Shown piece after piece: positions 1 through 5,462 of a stretch of DNA of 5,932 nucleotides; the first letter of the stretch is position 1; each line of letters starts with the position of its first letter. Below the pieces are notes generated by a model. That model searched no databases, was not told the origin of the DNA, and saw nothing but the letters and a program-made list of their open reading frames with translations. Source of the stretch: Chloroflexota bacterium (GTDB lineage Bacteria > Chloroflexota > Chloroflexia > Chloroflexales > Kallotenuaceae). The position numbers and the translations under genes are program-made. The DNA lies in the NCBI GenBank assembly GCA_019240175.1, contig JAFAYS010000480.1:1-5932 (forward strand), in the 5' to 3' direction.

Positions 1-1871
1 AGCTTTTTCGCACGCTCGGCAATCCGTACCGCGTGGCGCACGCGCTCTTCGAGATCGGCAACAACGCGACGTATCTCGGACGCTGGCAGATGGCGCAGCA
101 GCATTTTCAGGAGGCGACCGCGCTCTACGAGACACTGGATATCGCGCCTCGGCTGCGGATGCTCTACTGGAACCAGGGCTTTCTGGCGCACCTGCTTGGC
201 GACGAGACCGAGAGCGAGGCGGCCTATCTACGCGCGCTAGAGTTTTCCGAGCCGCGCATCAGTATGGACAGCTATGTGTATCTTGGCCTGCTGTATCAAA
301 CCCAGCAGCGCTGGGCCGAGGCGCTGGCCGCCTACGATCAGGCGATCTTCTGGGCCACGCATCTGCGTAACTGGCATACGCTCAGCCTGATCCACTACCG
401 GCGCGGCAATGTGTTTCAGCGGCAAGATCAGTTGGATGCCGCGTTCCAGGCGTATCGCGACGCGATCGATCTGATCGAGAATCTGCGCGGCGCGACCGAA
501 GACGAAGCGATCAAGATCGGGCTGCTCGGCACCACGCAGCAGGTCTATGAGGCGATGGTGCTGCTCTGCCTGGACTGCGAGCGTCCCGTGGAAGCCTTCG
601 AGTACGTGGAGCGCGCCCGCTCGCGCGCCTTCCTCGACACGCTGACCCGCAAATCGCCCGAGCTGTACGACGCGGTTGCGCAGGCCGTCGCGACACTGCC
701 CGAGATTCAGTCGCGGCTGCCGGCGAACGCGCTGCTGGTCGAATATTTCACGACCGGCGTTGTGCCGCGCGGCGAGGATCTGCTGAACAAGCTGCCGCCG
801 TCGAACACGCGTCTGCGCGAGCAGATGTTGCTGCCGCCGCAGGTGTTGATCTTCGCCGTCGCCCAGGAGCAGGTCGAGGTCTACCGGGCCGCGCTCGATC
901 CCAATACGTTGCGTCCGCTGCCCAACGATCCCGGCCCTGGCCGCCGACTGCTGCATGGCCGGATGCTGCCGCTGCTCTACGAGCGGCTGATCGAGCCGAT
1001 CCGCCATCTGCTGGCCGGTCGCGATCTGCTGTATCTGATCCCTCACGGCCCGCTGCACTATGTGCCCTTCCAGGCGCTGCGCTCCGCCGACGGCAGCTAT
1101 CTGATCGACGGACCGATGCTGGCCCGTGCGCCCAGCGCGACGATTCTGCTGCGTAATTGTCTCGGCCGCCATCCCAGCCGCGCCCAGCGTGTGGTGGCGC
1201 TCGGCTACAACGATCAAGGCGATGCCGCGCTGCTGCACGCGGAGGCCGAGGCGCGCTCAGTGGCGCGGCTGCTCGACGGCGAAGCCTGGACCGGTCCGGC
1301 AGCCAAGAGCCGGCTGCTGCTGGAACAGGGCCGTGAGCTGCGCTGGCTGCATGTCGCCTGTCATGCCGTGTTTAAGCCCGGCGATCCGCTGGACTCTGAG
1401 CTACGGCTCGGTGCCGGCGATGCGCTCAGCGCGCGAACGATCATCGGCGAGCTGGATCTGGGCGCGGATCTCGTGGCGCTGAGCGCCTGCACCAGCGGCC
1501 TGAGCCAGGTTGTCTCCGGCGATGAGCTGCTCGGCTTGCAGCGCGCTTTTCTCTACGCCGGCACGCCCACGGTGGTTTGCGCGCTCTGGGAAGCCGCCGA
1601 TCTGGTCACGCGCTTTGTTATGGAGCGCTTCTACACCGATCTGCACGCTGGCCGTCCGGTGGCGGCGGCGCTGCGCGATGCCCAGATCTTTGTGCGTCAG
1701 CTCACGGGTCGTGAGGCGGCGGTGATCGTCGCGCGCTGGCGCGATGATTCGCCCGCAGATGCCGAGATGTTGGATCAGGTGATCCTGCTGCTGGCCGAGC
1801 AGTCCGATGCGCAGCCCTTCGCCGATCCGGTCCACTGGGCGCCATTCATGCTGATCGGGCGTCCGTTCTAG
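1..1871 (+). CDS. TPR-CHAT domain protein (caspase/separase-like peptidase), 5' partial
   Basis: This is the C-terminal part of a likely cytoplasmic, caspase-like cysteine peptidase. The frame is open to the left edge (complete codons from base 3), so the true start lies upstream; the GTG at 33 is probably internal. Numbering from that GTG, residues 1-150 form about four TPR-type helical hairpins (around 1-38, 42-73, 80-110 and 117-150), usually a protein-binding platform. A linker with YVERARSRAFLDTL (191-204) leads into the CHAT fold, with strands LLVEYF (234-239) and VLIFAV (271-276), then LIPHGPLHYVPFQAL (335-349). The catalytic dyad is visible: His444 in HVACHA (codon 1362-1364) and Cys486 in LSACTSG (codon 1488-1490). 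GDELLGLQRAFLYAG (496-510) and the C-terminal HWAPFMLIG are also typical. No membrane segment is seen. The family includes Csx29 of type III-E CRISPR. The substrate is unknown. Its stop overlaps that of the converging zinc-finger gene. Family call is secure; protease activity is inferred from the intact dyad. Confidence 0.93.
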   Translation, partial: LFRTLGNPYRVAHALFEIGNNATYLGRWQMAQQHFQEATALYETLDIAPRLRMLYWNQGFLAHLLGDETESEAAYLRALEFSEPRISMDSYVYLGLLYQTQQRWAEALAAYDQAIFWATHLRNWHTLSLIHYRRGNVFQRQDQLDAAFQAYRDAIDLIENLRGATEDEAIKIGLLGTTQQVYEAMVLLCLDCERPVEAFEYVERARSRAFLDTLTRKSPELYDAVAQAVATLPEIQSRLPANALLVEYFTTGVVPRGEDLLNKLPPSNTRLREQMLLPPQVLIFAVAQEQVEVYRAALDPNTLRPLPNDPGPGRRLLHGRMLPLLYERLIEPIRHLLAGRDLLYLIPHGPLHYVPFQALRSADGSYLIDGPMLARAPSATILLRNCLGRHPSRAQRVVALGYNDQGDAALLHAEAEARSVARLLDGEAWTGPAAKSRLLLEQGRELRWLHVACHAVFKPGDPLDSELRLGAGDALSARTIIGELDLGADLVALSACTSGLSQVVSGDELLGLQRAFLYAGTPTVVCALWEAADLVTRFVMERFYTDLHAGRPVAAALRDAQIFVRQLTGREAAVIVARWRDDSPADAEMLDQVILLLAEQSDAQPFADPVHWAPFMLIGRPF

Positions 1872-2545
1872 GCTGCTGCTCCGTCCTGCGCTGCCTGGTC
1901 GGTTGCGATCTCGATTGTTAAATGCGGCAGATCGGCCAGCGGCACCGCGTCAAAGGCAATGCAGCCGCTCTCGTCGGTCGTGCCATGCCAGGTCGCGCCT
2001 GCCGCGCGCGCTACAACCTGGCTTGGCGTTTGGTCCAAGGGATCGCGATCCAGCGACTCGACGTTGATGCGCACAAAGCCGATCTGCGCGCCGGTTGCAA
2101 AAACGTCGATCTGGACGTCAAGACCTGGCGGCTGGAGCGTGTACGAGTACAGCAGCTGTCCGCGTGCAGCGCCGGCCAGCGCGGGCGGTCGCAGCGAGTC
2201 AAGCAGCGCCTGCGAGAACACGACGATCAGCCGGCCCCACTCGTCGATCCTCCATGGCTGTGCTGCCGCCGGCTGAGCGGACAAGAACGCAAGATTCGGC
2301 TGCGGATAGCTGGGCGCAGGCGCGACTACTCCGTTGTATGCGTCGATCGTCAGCGCGCGCAGCTCGTCGAGCGCTTCGCGACAATGCGCGCATGTATGCA
2401 GGTGAGCCGCAACATCGCGGTAGCTTCTGCTGGTGTGCTGTCCAAGCGCTTCGGCGGTCACGTATCCTGGAAGCAGCGTCTGTACGCTGTCGCACAGTGG
2501 GTCTGGCTGCTCCGATCGGTGACTCTGGATGTCGCGCTTGGTCAT
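1868..2545 (-). CDS. zf-HC2 zinc-finger protein, probable cytoplasmic anti-sigma factor
   Basis: The predicted protein has 225 residues. The N-terminal part has the zinc-binding anti-sigma pattern: Cys18 followed by LLPGYV, then H48-x3-C52-x2-C55 in HLHTCAHC. In this family the element binds zinc and contacts a sigma factor. The frame stays open to 2728, but that extension runs into the sigma gene; the ATG at 2545 is chosen because AAGGGAG sits 7 bases upstream. There is no hydrophobic run long enough for a membrane helix, unlike many zf-HC2 anti-sigma factors, so it is probably soluble. A Pro/Ala-rich linker (about 73-97) leads to a C-terminal half (about 98-215) that looks beta-rich and ends with a TDESGCIAFDAVPL stretch resembling an Ig-like or carboxypeptidase-regulatory-like strand pattern. 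It follows the sigma gene by 76 bases on the same strand, so the two are likely cotranscribed. The anti-sigma role is inferred from motif and context; a redox or zinc sensor role is possible. Confidence 0.78.
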   Translation of the reverse strand: MTKRDIQSHRSEQPDPLCDSVQTLLPGYVTAEALGQHTSRSYRDVAAHLHTCAHCREALDELRALTIDAYNGVVAPAPSYPQPNLAFLSAQPAAAQPWRIDEWGRLIVVFSQALLDSLRPPALAGAARGQLLYSYTLQPPGLDVQIDVFATGAQIGFVRINVESLDRDPLDQTPSQVVARAAGATWHGTTDESGCIAFDAVPLADLPHLTIEIATDQAAQDGAAA

Positions 2546-2552
2546 CGCGTCA

Positions 2553-2559
2553 CTCCCTT
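2553..2559 (-). promoter_or_regulatory. Shine-Dalgarno site of the zf-HC2 gene
   Basis: The minus strand reads AAGGGAG, 7 bases before the ATG at 2545. It decides that start over the longer open frame that would begin inside the sigma gene. Confidence 0.75.
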
Positions 2560-2621
2560 GTGTTGATGGATAAAGGCAATCAGCCGATGTCGATCTTGCA
2601 CTTGGTCCTCGCGTGTTTGTC

Positions 2622-3416
2622 TCATAGCTCGGATGTGTCCGCCAGGATGCCAAGCTCAACCGCCAGTGTGCGCCACTGGCGATCGCTCTGGAGGCGCTTG
2701 ATTGCCCGCGAGCGCAGCACATACACATTGCTGACGGAGACGCCCAGCTGCTGGCCGATGGTTGCGTCGTCCAGGCCGTCGAGATATTTGAGCTGGAGCG
2801 CCGCGATCTGCTGCGCCGCGCGTGGGTGGGCGCGTAGAAAGCCGCTGATGATCTCCTTGAAGCGCAGGCGTAGCTCCTCGGCGATCACGCTCATGCTTAG
2901 CTCCGGCTGTCGCTCGTCCGCAACATACGTGCCCAGCGCTTCCTGTCCGTTGCTGCCGGGCGCGTCCAGCGATTGCGGCGATCGCTGCGCTTGCCGCTGA
3001 ATGGCGCGGGCCGCGTCGCGCAGCTGCTGGAAGGCGAAGGCAAGCAAGGTGCCCGGCTCGTGGCAGCGCTCGAACGCCAGGAAGACCCGCTCAATCGCCA
3101 CCTGCGCGGCCTCGGCGGCATGATCGGGATAGCGCCGGCGCGCGTTATCGTACAGGTAGCGAAACAGCTCCGTGTAGGCGAGATTCTGGCGCTCGGCTCC
3201 CTCGGCCCCGGAGCAGGCCGCGTAGAGCGCGTGGCAGTAGGTGTGGATCGCCGCGCGCTGGGCATCGGCTACCGTATCGTCGGCTACCAGCCCAAGCGTA
3301 CGCTGCGCGAAGGTTTCTGGATCGAGCAGCCGCCAGCCGTAGCGCGCCAGCAAGCCCTGAACCGCCTCACGGCACTGTTCGGCCAACAGATCAAGATCTC
3401 GCTCTGTTTGTAGCAT
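2622..3416 (-). CDS. ECF-like sigma-70 family RNA polymerase sigma factor
   Basis: The predicted protein has 264 residues. The C-terminal part is a clear sigma region 4: residues about 195-245 include LQLKYLDGLDDATIGQQLGV and SVSNVYVLRSRAIKRLQ, a helix-turn-helix that in this family reads the -35 element. Region 2 is recognisable but divergent at about 81-141 (AAQVAIERVFLAFERC, then FAFQQLRDAARAIQRQ), in the place of the core-binding and -10-recognising helices. A linker of roughly 50 residues separates them, so regions 1.2 and 3 seem absent, as in ECF sigma factors. About 80 residues before region 2 are unassigned, which makes the protein longer than most ECF factors (commonly near 170-200). 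The ATG at 3416 is preferred over ATG 3461 and TTG 3464 because AGGA lies 8 bases before it and the others lack such a site. It is the first gene of a probable sigma/anti-sigma operon. Which genes it controls cannot be told. Confidence 0.85.
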   Translation of the reverse strand: MLQTERDLDLLAEQCREAVQGLLARYGWRLLDPETFAQRTLGLVADDTVADAQRAAIHTYCHALYAACSGAEGAERQNLAYTELFRYLYDNARRRYPDHAAEAAQVAIERVFLAFERCHEPGTLLAFAFQQLRDAARAIQRQAQRSPQSLDAPGSNGQEALGTYVADERQPELSMSVIAEELRLRFKEIISGFLRAHPRAAQQIAALQLKYLDGLDDATIGQQLGVSVSNVYVLRSRAIKRLQSDRQWRTLAVELGILADTSEL

Positions 3417-3424
3417 TAGCCTGT

Positions 3425-3428
3425 TCCT
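3425..3428 (-). promoter_or_regulatory. Shine-Dalgarno site of the sigma factor gene
   Basis: The minus strand reads AGGA, 8 bases before the ATG at 3416. The alternative starts at 3461 and 3464 have only GC-rich sequence lacking a purine-rich site before them, so this site favours the 264-residue product. Confidence 0.6.
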
Positions 3429-3510
3429 GATCAATGAGCGCTGGTGACATGCTGGATTCATCAAGCGGCAGCCGCATCAGGTGAGGAAGATGTGAAAAAG
3501 GATGGGGCAC

Positions 3511-3535
3511 CTGCTAGTATATGTCACGCTAGCAG
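3511..3535. repeat. Inverted repeat over the sigma promoter, operator candidate
   Basis: Perfect 7-base arms CTGCTAG (3511-3517) and CTAGCAG (3529-3535) are separated by 11 bases, with arm centres 18 bases apart. One arm covers the downstream edge of the -10 and the other lies in the -35/-10 spacer. A dimeric regulator bound here would block RNA polymerase, so repression is the simplest reading. No regulator gene for it is evident in the window. Confidence 0.5.
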
Positions 3536-3544
3536 AGAAATCAA
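3516..3544 (-). promoter_or_regulatory. Sigma70-type promoter of the sigma/anti-sigma operon
   Basis: On the minus strand, TTGATT (3544-3539) and TATACT (3521-3516) are separated by exactly 17 bases. They match the TTGACA and TATAAT consensus at 4 and 5 of 6 positions. Transcription would begin near 3509, leaving a leader of about 90 bases before the ATG at 3416. The promoter looks like a housekeeping one, not an ECF-type one. An inverted repeat overlaps its spacer and -10. Sequence-based prediction only. Confidence 0.6.
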
Positions 3545-3602
3545 CGGGTTCTCAGAAACCACCAATCGAACGCTTCTTGCTCTTCTAAATGCAGTTTTTG
3601 CG

Positions 3603-3621
3603 CCGAATGTAGCACACGCTC
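3603..3621 (-). promoter_or_regulatory. Possible second, extended -10 promoter for the sigma operon
   Basis: The minus strand has TGTGCTACATT, an extended -10 (TGn then TACATT, 4 of 6 matches) at 3614-3606, within GAGCGTGTGCTACATTCGG. The sequence closely resembles the -10 region before the nitroreductase gene. No good -35 hexamer lies at the usual distance. It would start transcription just downstream of the terminator at 3639-3671. Weak on its own. Confidence 0.25.
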
Positions 3622-3638
3622 AGATGTTAGGCGGCTCA

Positions 3639-3671
3639 CAACAAAATGAGCGAGGCATCACCCCGCTCATT
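3639..3671 (-). terminator. Rho-independent terminator on the minus strand
   Basis: The minus strand reads AATGAGCG, then GGGGTGATGCCT, then CGCTCATT, followed by TTTTGTTG. The outer stem is 8 perfect pairs (3671-3664 with 3652-3645), extended by two G-C pairs after a mismatch, with a five-base loop. The T-rich tract follows only on the minus strand, so it acts on transcripts coming from the isomerase gene, about 170 bases after its stop. It would insulate the sigma promoter just downstream. Confidence 0.65.
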
Positions 3672-3749
3672 AGTATAAGCTCATCCGCGTTTATGTTCTG
3701 TGCGTTAGTTCACAGTTCTTTGTTAGGTCTTCACCCCTGGCCTGCGGGC

Positions 3750-3833
3750 AAACAAAGGAATAAATAAACAAGGGAACAAAGGATATCCATTGTATCGTTT
3801 TGTTCGTTTGTTCCTTGGTTCGTTTGTTCTTTC
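3750..3833. repeat. Octamer-periodic imperfect inverted repeat
   Basis: The right arm is a run of octamers each starting with GTTC (3802, 3810, 3818, 3826), including an exact 12-base direct repeat GTTCGTTTGTTC at 3802-3813 and 3818-3829. The left arm is the same theme on the other strand: AAACAAAG, GAATAAAT, AAACAAGG, GAACAAAG in 8-base steps from 3750. Aligned as an inverted repeat, 3755-3783 and 3804-3832 match at 22 of 29 positions around a 20-base centre that begins at the end of the palindrome GGATATCC (3781-3788). Two further GTTC copies (3838, 3845) run into the end of the isomerase gene. The composition is far from that of neighbouring genes. It may fold in the 3' end of the isomerase mRNA or be a copy of a dispersed repeat; the sequence cannot decide. 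Confidence 0.65.
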
Positions 3834-3840
3834 CCCAGTT

Positions 3841-4473
3841 CTAGGTTCTGGTATCAATCGTCGTGGTGTGGCCGGCCAGGCTACGCGCGTATTGTGCCTG
3901 GGGCAGCGTCGCCGTGCGCAGATAGTCACGCATCGCGACGCAGAGGCTATGCGCGATGATCAGATGGGCGTCTTCGACCTGCTCGATCGAGTCCGACGGC
4001 ACGCAGATCGCCAGGTCCGAGCCTGCGACGAGCTGCCCGCCTGTGCGGCCCGTGAGCGAGACGATCGTCGCGGCGGCCAGTCGCGCCGCCGCTACCGCTT
4101 CCAGCACGTTAGGCGAGTTGCCGCTGGCGCTGATCGCCATGACCAGATCGCCGGGACGCACCAGCGCGACCAGCTGCTCGGCGAAGACGCGATCGTAGTT
4201 GGTGTCGTTGCCCCAGGCCGTCAGCAGCGGCACATTGTCGGTGAGCGCCACGACGCGAAAGGTCGGCAGGCCGTTCGTGCGCGTGCCTTTGGCGAGATCG
4301 CAGGCGAAGTGCGATGCGGTCGCCGCGCTGCCGCCGTTGCCGAAGACGAAGATCGTGCCGCCGCGTTGCTGGCACTCTAGCATCAGCTCGGCGGCCTGCT
4401 CCATCAGCGCGTAGGGCATATTGTATGTAACCGCAGCAAGCTCGCTCCAGTAGCGTTCGATCTGATCGCGCAT
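3841..4473 (-). CDS. gmhA: SIS-domain phosphosugar isomerase, GmhA (sedoheptulose 7-phosphate isomerase) family
   Basis: The predicted protein has 210 residues, near the usual length of GmhA (192 in E. coli). GmhA converts sedoheptulose 7-phosphate to D-glycero-D-manno-heptose 7-phosphate, the first step to ADP- or GDP-heptose, in the cytoplasm. The family pattern is clear: FGNGGSAATASHFACDLAKG (44-63), ALTDN (76-80), a WGND motif (87-90), and the phosphate-binding ISASGNSPNVLEA (114-126). The catalytic His of the family (His180 in E. coli) corresponds to His170 in EDAHLIIAH. The catalytic Glu65 position appears to be Asp59 (HFACDL against HFAEEL), a conservative change that leaves the exact substrate uncertain. 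ATG 4473 is chosen because GAGGAGG lies 7 bases before it; an open frame reaches 4545 without comparable support. The C-terminal 25 residues extend past the SIS fold. If the host lacks LPS, as expected for Chloroflexota, the product would serve another heptose-containing glycan. No other heptose gene is nearby. Confidence 0.85.
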   Translation of the reverse strand: MRDQIERYWSELAAVTYNMPYALMEQAAELMLECQQRGGTIFVFGNGGSAATASHFACDLAKGTRTNGLPTFRVVALTDNVPLLTAWGNDTNYDRVFAEQLVALVRPGDLVMAISASGNSPNVLEAVAAARLAAATIVSLTGRTGGQLVAGSDLAICVPSDSIEQVEDAHLIIAHSLCVAMRDYLRTATLPQAQYARSLAGHTTTIDTRT

Positions 4474-4480
4474 TCCACAT

Positions 4481-4487
4481 CCTCCTC
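4481..4487 (-). promoter_or_regulatory. Shine-Dalgarno site of the SIS isomerase gene
   Basis: The minus strand reads GAGGAGG, 7 bases before the ATG at 4473. It is the strongest ribosome binding site in the window and fixes the start over the in-frame extension to 4545. Confidence 0.8.
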
Positions 4488-4865
4488 TGATTGGCTCATT
4501 CACCGCTGTCGCGCGCGAGTAGCCATCACGACCGCACACGGGCACATCGACACACCGCCAAGCGCACGGGCTGTCGGGGACAAACCTATCGTCAATGTTC
4601 GGAAACCATCGGCAAGCTGCCGCTTACATGCTCACGACATCGCCCTGTCGGCGCAGCTTGCTGTCGTGGACGAGATAGCTGGGAGCCGTTCCTTCTGTGC
4701 TGATCTCATGGTACGCAATTCAGAGCCTGAGGGCATTAGGCACATGCCCAAATAACATTTTCTTACGCCGCGCAGTCATTGTGCATCTGCATGATCGCGA
4801 ATGTGGAAAGCGATTGTGCGTCGATACATCAGTTGCACGGCGCGCGGCTGCGCGACTCGTGAGCG

Positions 4866-4874
4866 TGCTACAAT
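4866..4874 (+). promoter_or_regulatory. Extended -10 promoter of the nitroreductase gene
   Basis: TGcTACAAT at 4866-4874 combines the extended TGn motif with a -10 hexamer matching TATAAT at 5 of 6 positions. The -35 region at the expected distance (about 4846-4851) is GC-rich and poor, which is common for extended -10 promoters. Transcription would start near 4881, about 46 bases before the ATG. Confidence 0.5.
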
Positions 4875-4914
4875 CGTAGGAGAGTGCAAGCTGTTGCGCC
4901 ATACAAGACCGCTC

Positions 4915-4920
4915 AAGGAG
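4915..4920 (+). promoter_or_regulatory. Shine-Dalgarno site of the nitroreductase gene
   Basis: AAGGAG ends 6 bases before the ATG at 4927. It supports this start over the in-frame ATG at 4801, which lies upstream of the predicted promoter. Confidence 0.8.
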
Positions 4921-4926
4921 TGTGTG

Positions 4927-5433
4927 ATGGATGTTTTTGAGGCGATTCGTACGCTGCTCTCGGTACGCAGCTACCAGGATAAGCCCGTGCCGGAGGAGAG
5001 CATCCGGCGTATTTTAGAGGCCGGGCGACTCACCGGCAGCGCGAAGAACGCGCAGCCCTGGCAGTTTGTGGTTGTGCAAGAGCGCCAGACGCTCCAACGG
5101 CTGGGTGAGCTGGTGCGATCCGGGGCGCATGTGGCGCACGCTCCGCTAGCGATTGCGGTGGCGATCGAGAAAACGCCGTTCGCCGTCTCGGATGCCAGCC
5201 GCGCGATCCAATCGATGCTGCTGGCCGCCTGGGCCGACGGTTTGGGCGGAAACTGGGTTGGTTTCGCGCCGATGAGCGAGGTCGGTGCGCTGCTGAATAT
5301 TCCCGAAAGCCTGGAAGTCTTGGCGCTGCTGCCGATCGGCTATCCGGCTCAAGCGGTTGGCCAGGGCAAGAAGCAGCGCAAGCCGTTGTCTGAAGTTGCT
5401 CACCACGAGCGTTTTGGCGAGCCGTTCGAGTAG
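4927..5433 (+). CDS. Short nitroreductase family protein (FMN-dependent oxidoreductase)
   Basis: The predicted protein has 168 residues. Nitroreductase-family enzymes bind FMN and use NAD(P)H to reduce nitro compounds, quinones or flavins, usually as cytoplasmic homodimers. The N-terminal signature is clear: DVFEAIRTLLSVRSYQDKPV with Arg14-Ser15 for FMN phosphate contact, ILEAGRLTGSAKNAQPWQFV (30-49) with the Asn-x-Gln-Pro-Trp motif, then DASRAIQSMLLAAWADGLGG (89-108) and NWVGF. The C-terminal LLPIGYP (134-140) and KPLSEVAHHERFG are the usual closing strand and tail. The protein is short for the superfamily (often 180-220) but matches its compact subgroup. The ATG at 4927 is supported by AAGGAG; the in-frame extension to 4801 covers the promoter and has no family sequence. 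The physiological substrate cannot be deduced. A 150-residue gene follows after 29 bases and may share its transcript. Confidence 0.92.
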   Translation: MDVFEAIRTLLSVRSYQDKPVPEESIRRILEAGRLTGSAKNAQPWQFVVVQERQTLQRLGELVRSGAHVAHAPLAIAVAIEKTPFAVSDASRAIQSMLLAAWADGLGGNWVGFAPMSEVGALLNIPESLEVLALLPIGYPAQAVGQGKKQRKPLSEVAHHERFGEPFE

Positions 5434-5462
5434 CCTGCGTGATTAATCAGGTTATATGACAT

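Larger units (their letters stand above)
4474..4926. other. Divergent intergenic region with inverted repeats, no convincing gene
   Basis: This 450-base stretch lies between two divergently transcribed genes. Open frames in it are short, unsupported and unlike known proteins. No tRNA or other RNA gene is recognisable. It contains a perfect 9-base inverted repeat, GCAAGCTGC (4612-4620) and GCAGCTTGC (4653-4661), enclosing a smaller one, CGACA (4635-4639) and TGTCG (4646-4650). The hexamer CTGTCG occurs four times (4506, 4571, 4645, 4661). A further hairpin, GGGCAT/ATGCCC, spans 4731-4749. No clear minus-strand promoter for the isomerase gene could be picked; TTGACG at 4595-4590 lacks a matching -10. 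Confidence 0.6.

Noticed and set aside
237..1238. Long minus-strand open frame opposite the TPR-CHAT gene
   Set aside because: Its translation is low-complexity Arg/Gln-rich sequence typical of the antisense of a GC-rich gene, while the plus strand encodes clear TPR and CHAT motifs.
2095..3000. 301-residue plus-strand open frame across the sigma and zinc-finger genes
   Set aside because: Arg/Ser/Ala-rich shadow sequence with no motif; the minus strand carries recognisable sigma region 4 and zinc-finger motifs.
3626..3729. GTTAGGC and GTTAGGT motifs resembling integron attC core sites
   Set aside because: No matching RYYYAAC partner with the expected paired L/R boxes is present on the same strand, and no integrase or cassette gene is nearby.
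3444..3767. 107-residue plus-strand open frame starting with GTG in the intergenic region
   Set aside because: No ribosome binding site, no recognisable motif, and it runs over the sigma promoter, its dyad and the terminator hairpin.
4491..4902. Several 60-70 residue open frames between the isomerase and nitroreductase genes, on both strands
   Set aside because: They have no ribosome binding site, no recognisable motif, and overlap inverted repeats and the nitroreductase promoter.
4801..4926. N-terminal extension of the nitroreductase to the ATG at 4801
   Set aside because: The extension spans the TGcTACAAT promoter, shows no family sequence, and AAGGAG correctly places the start at 4927.
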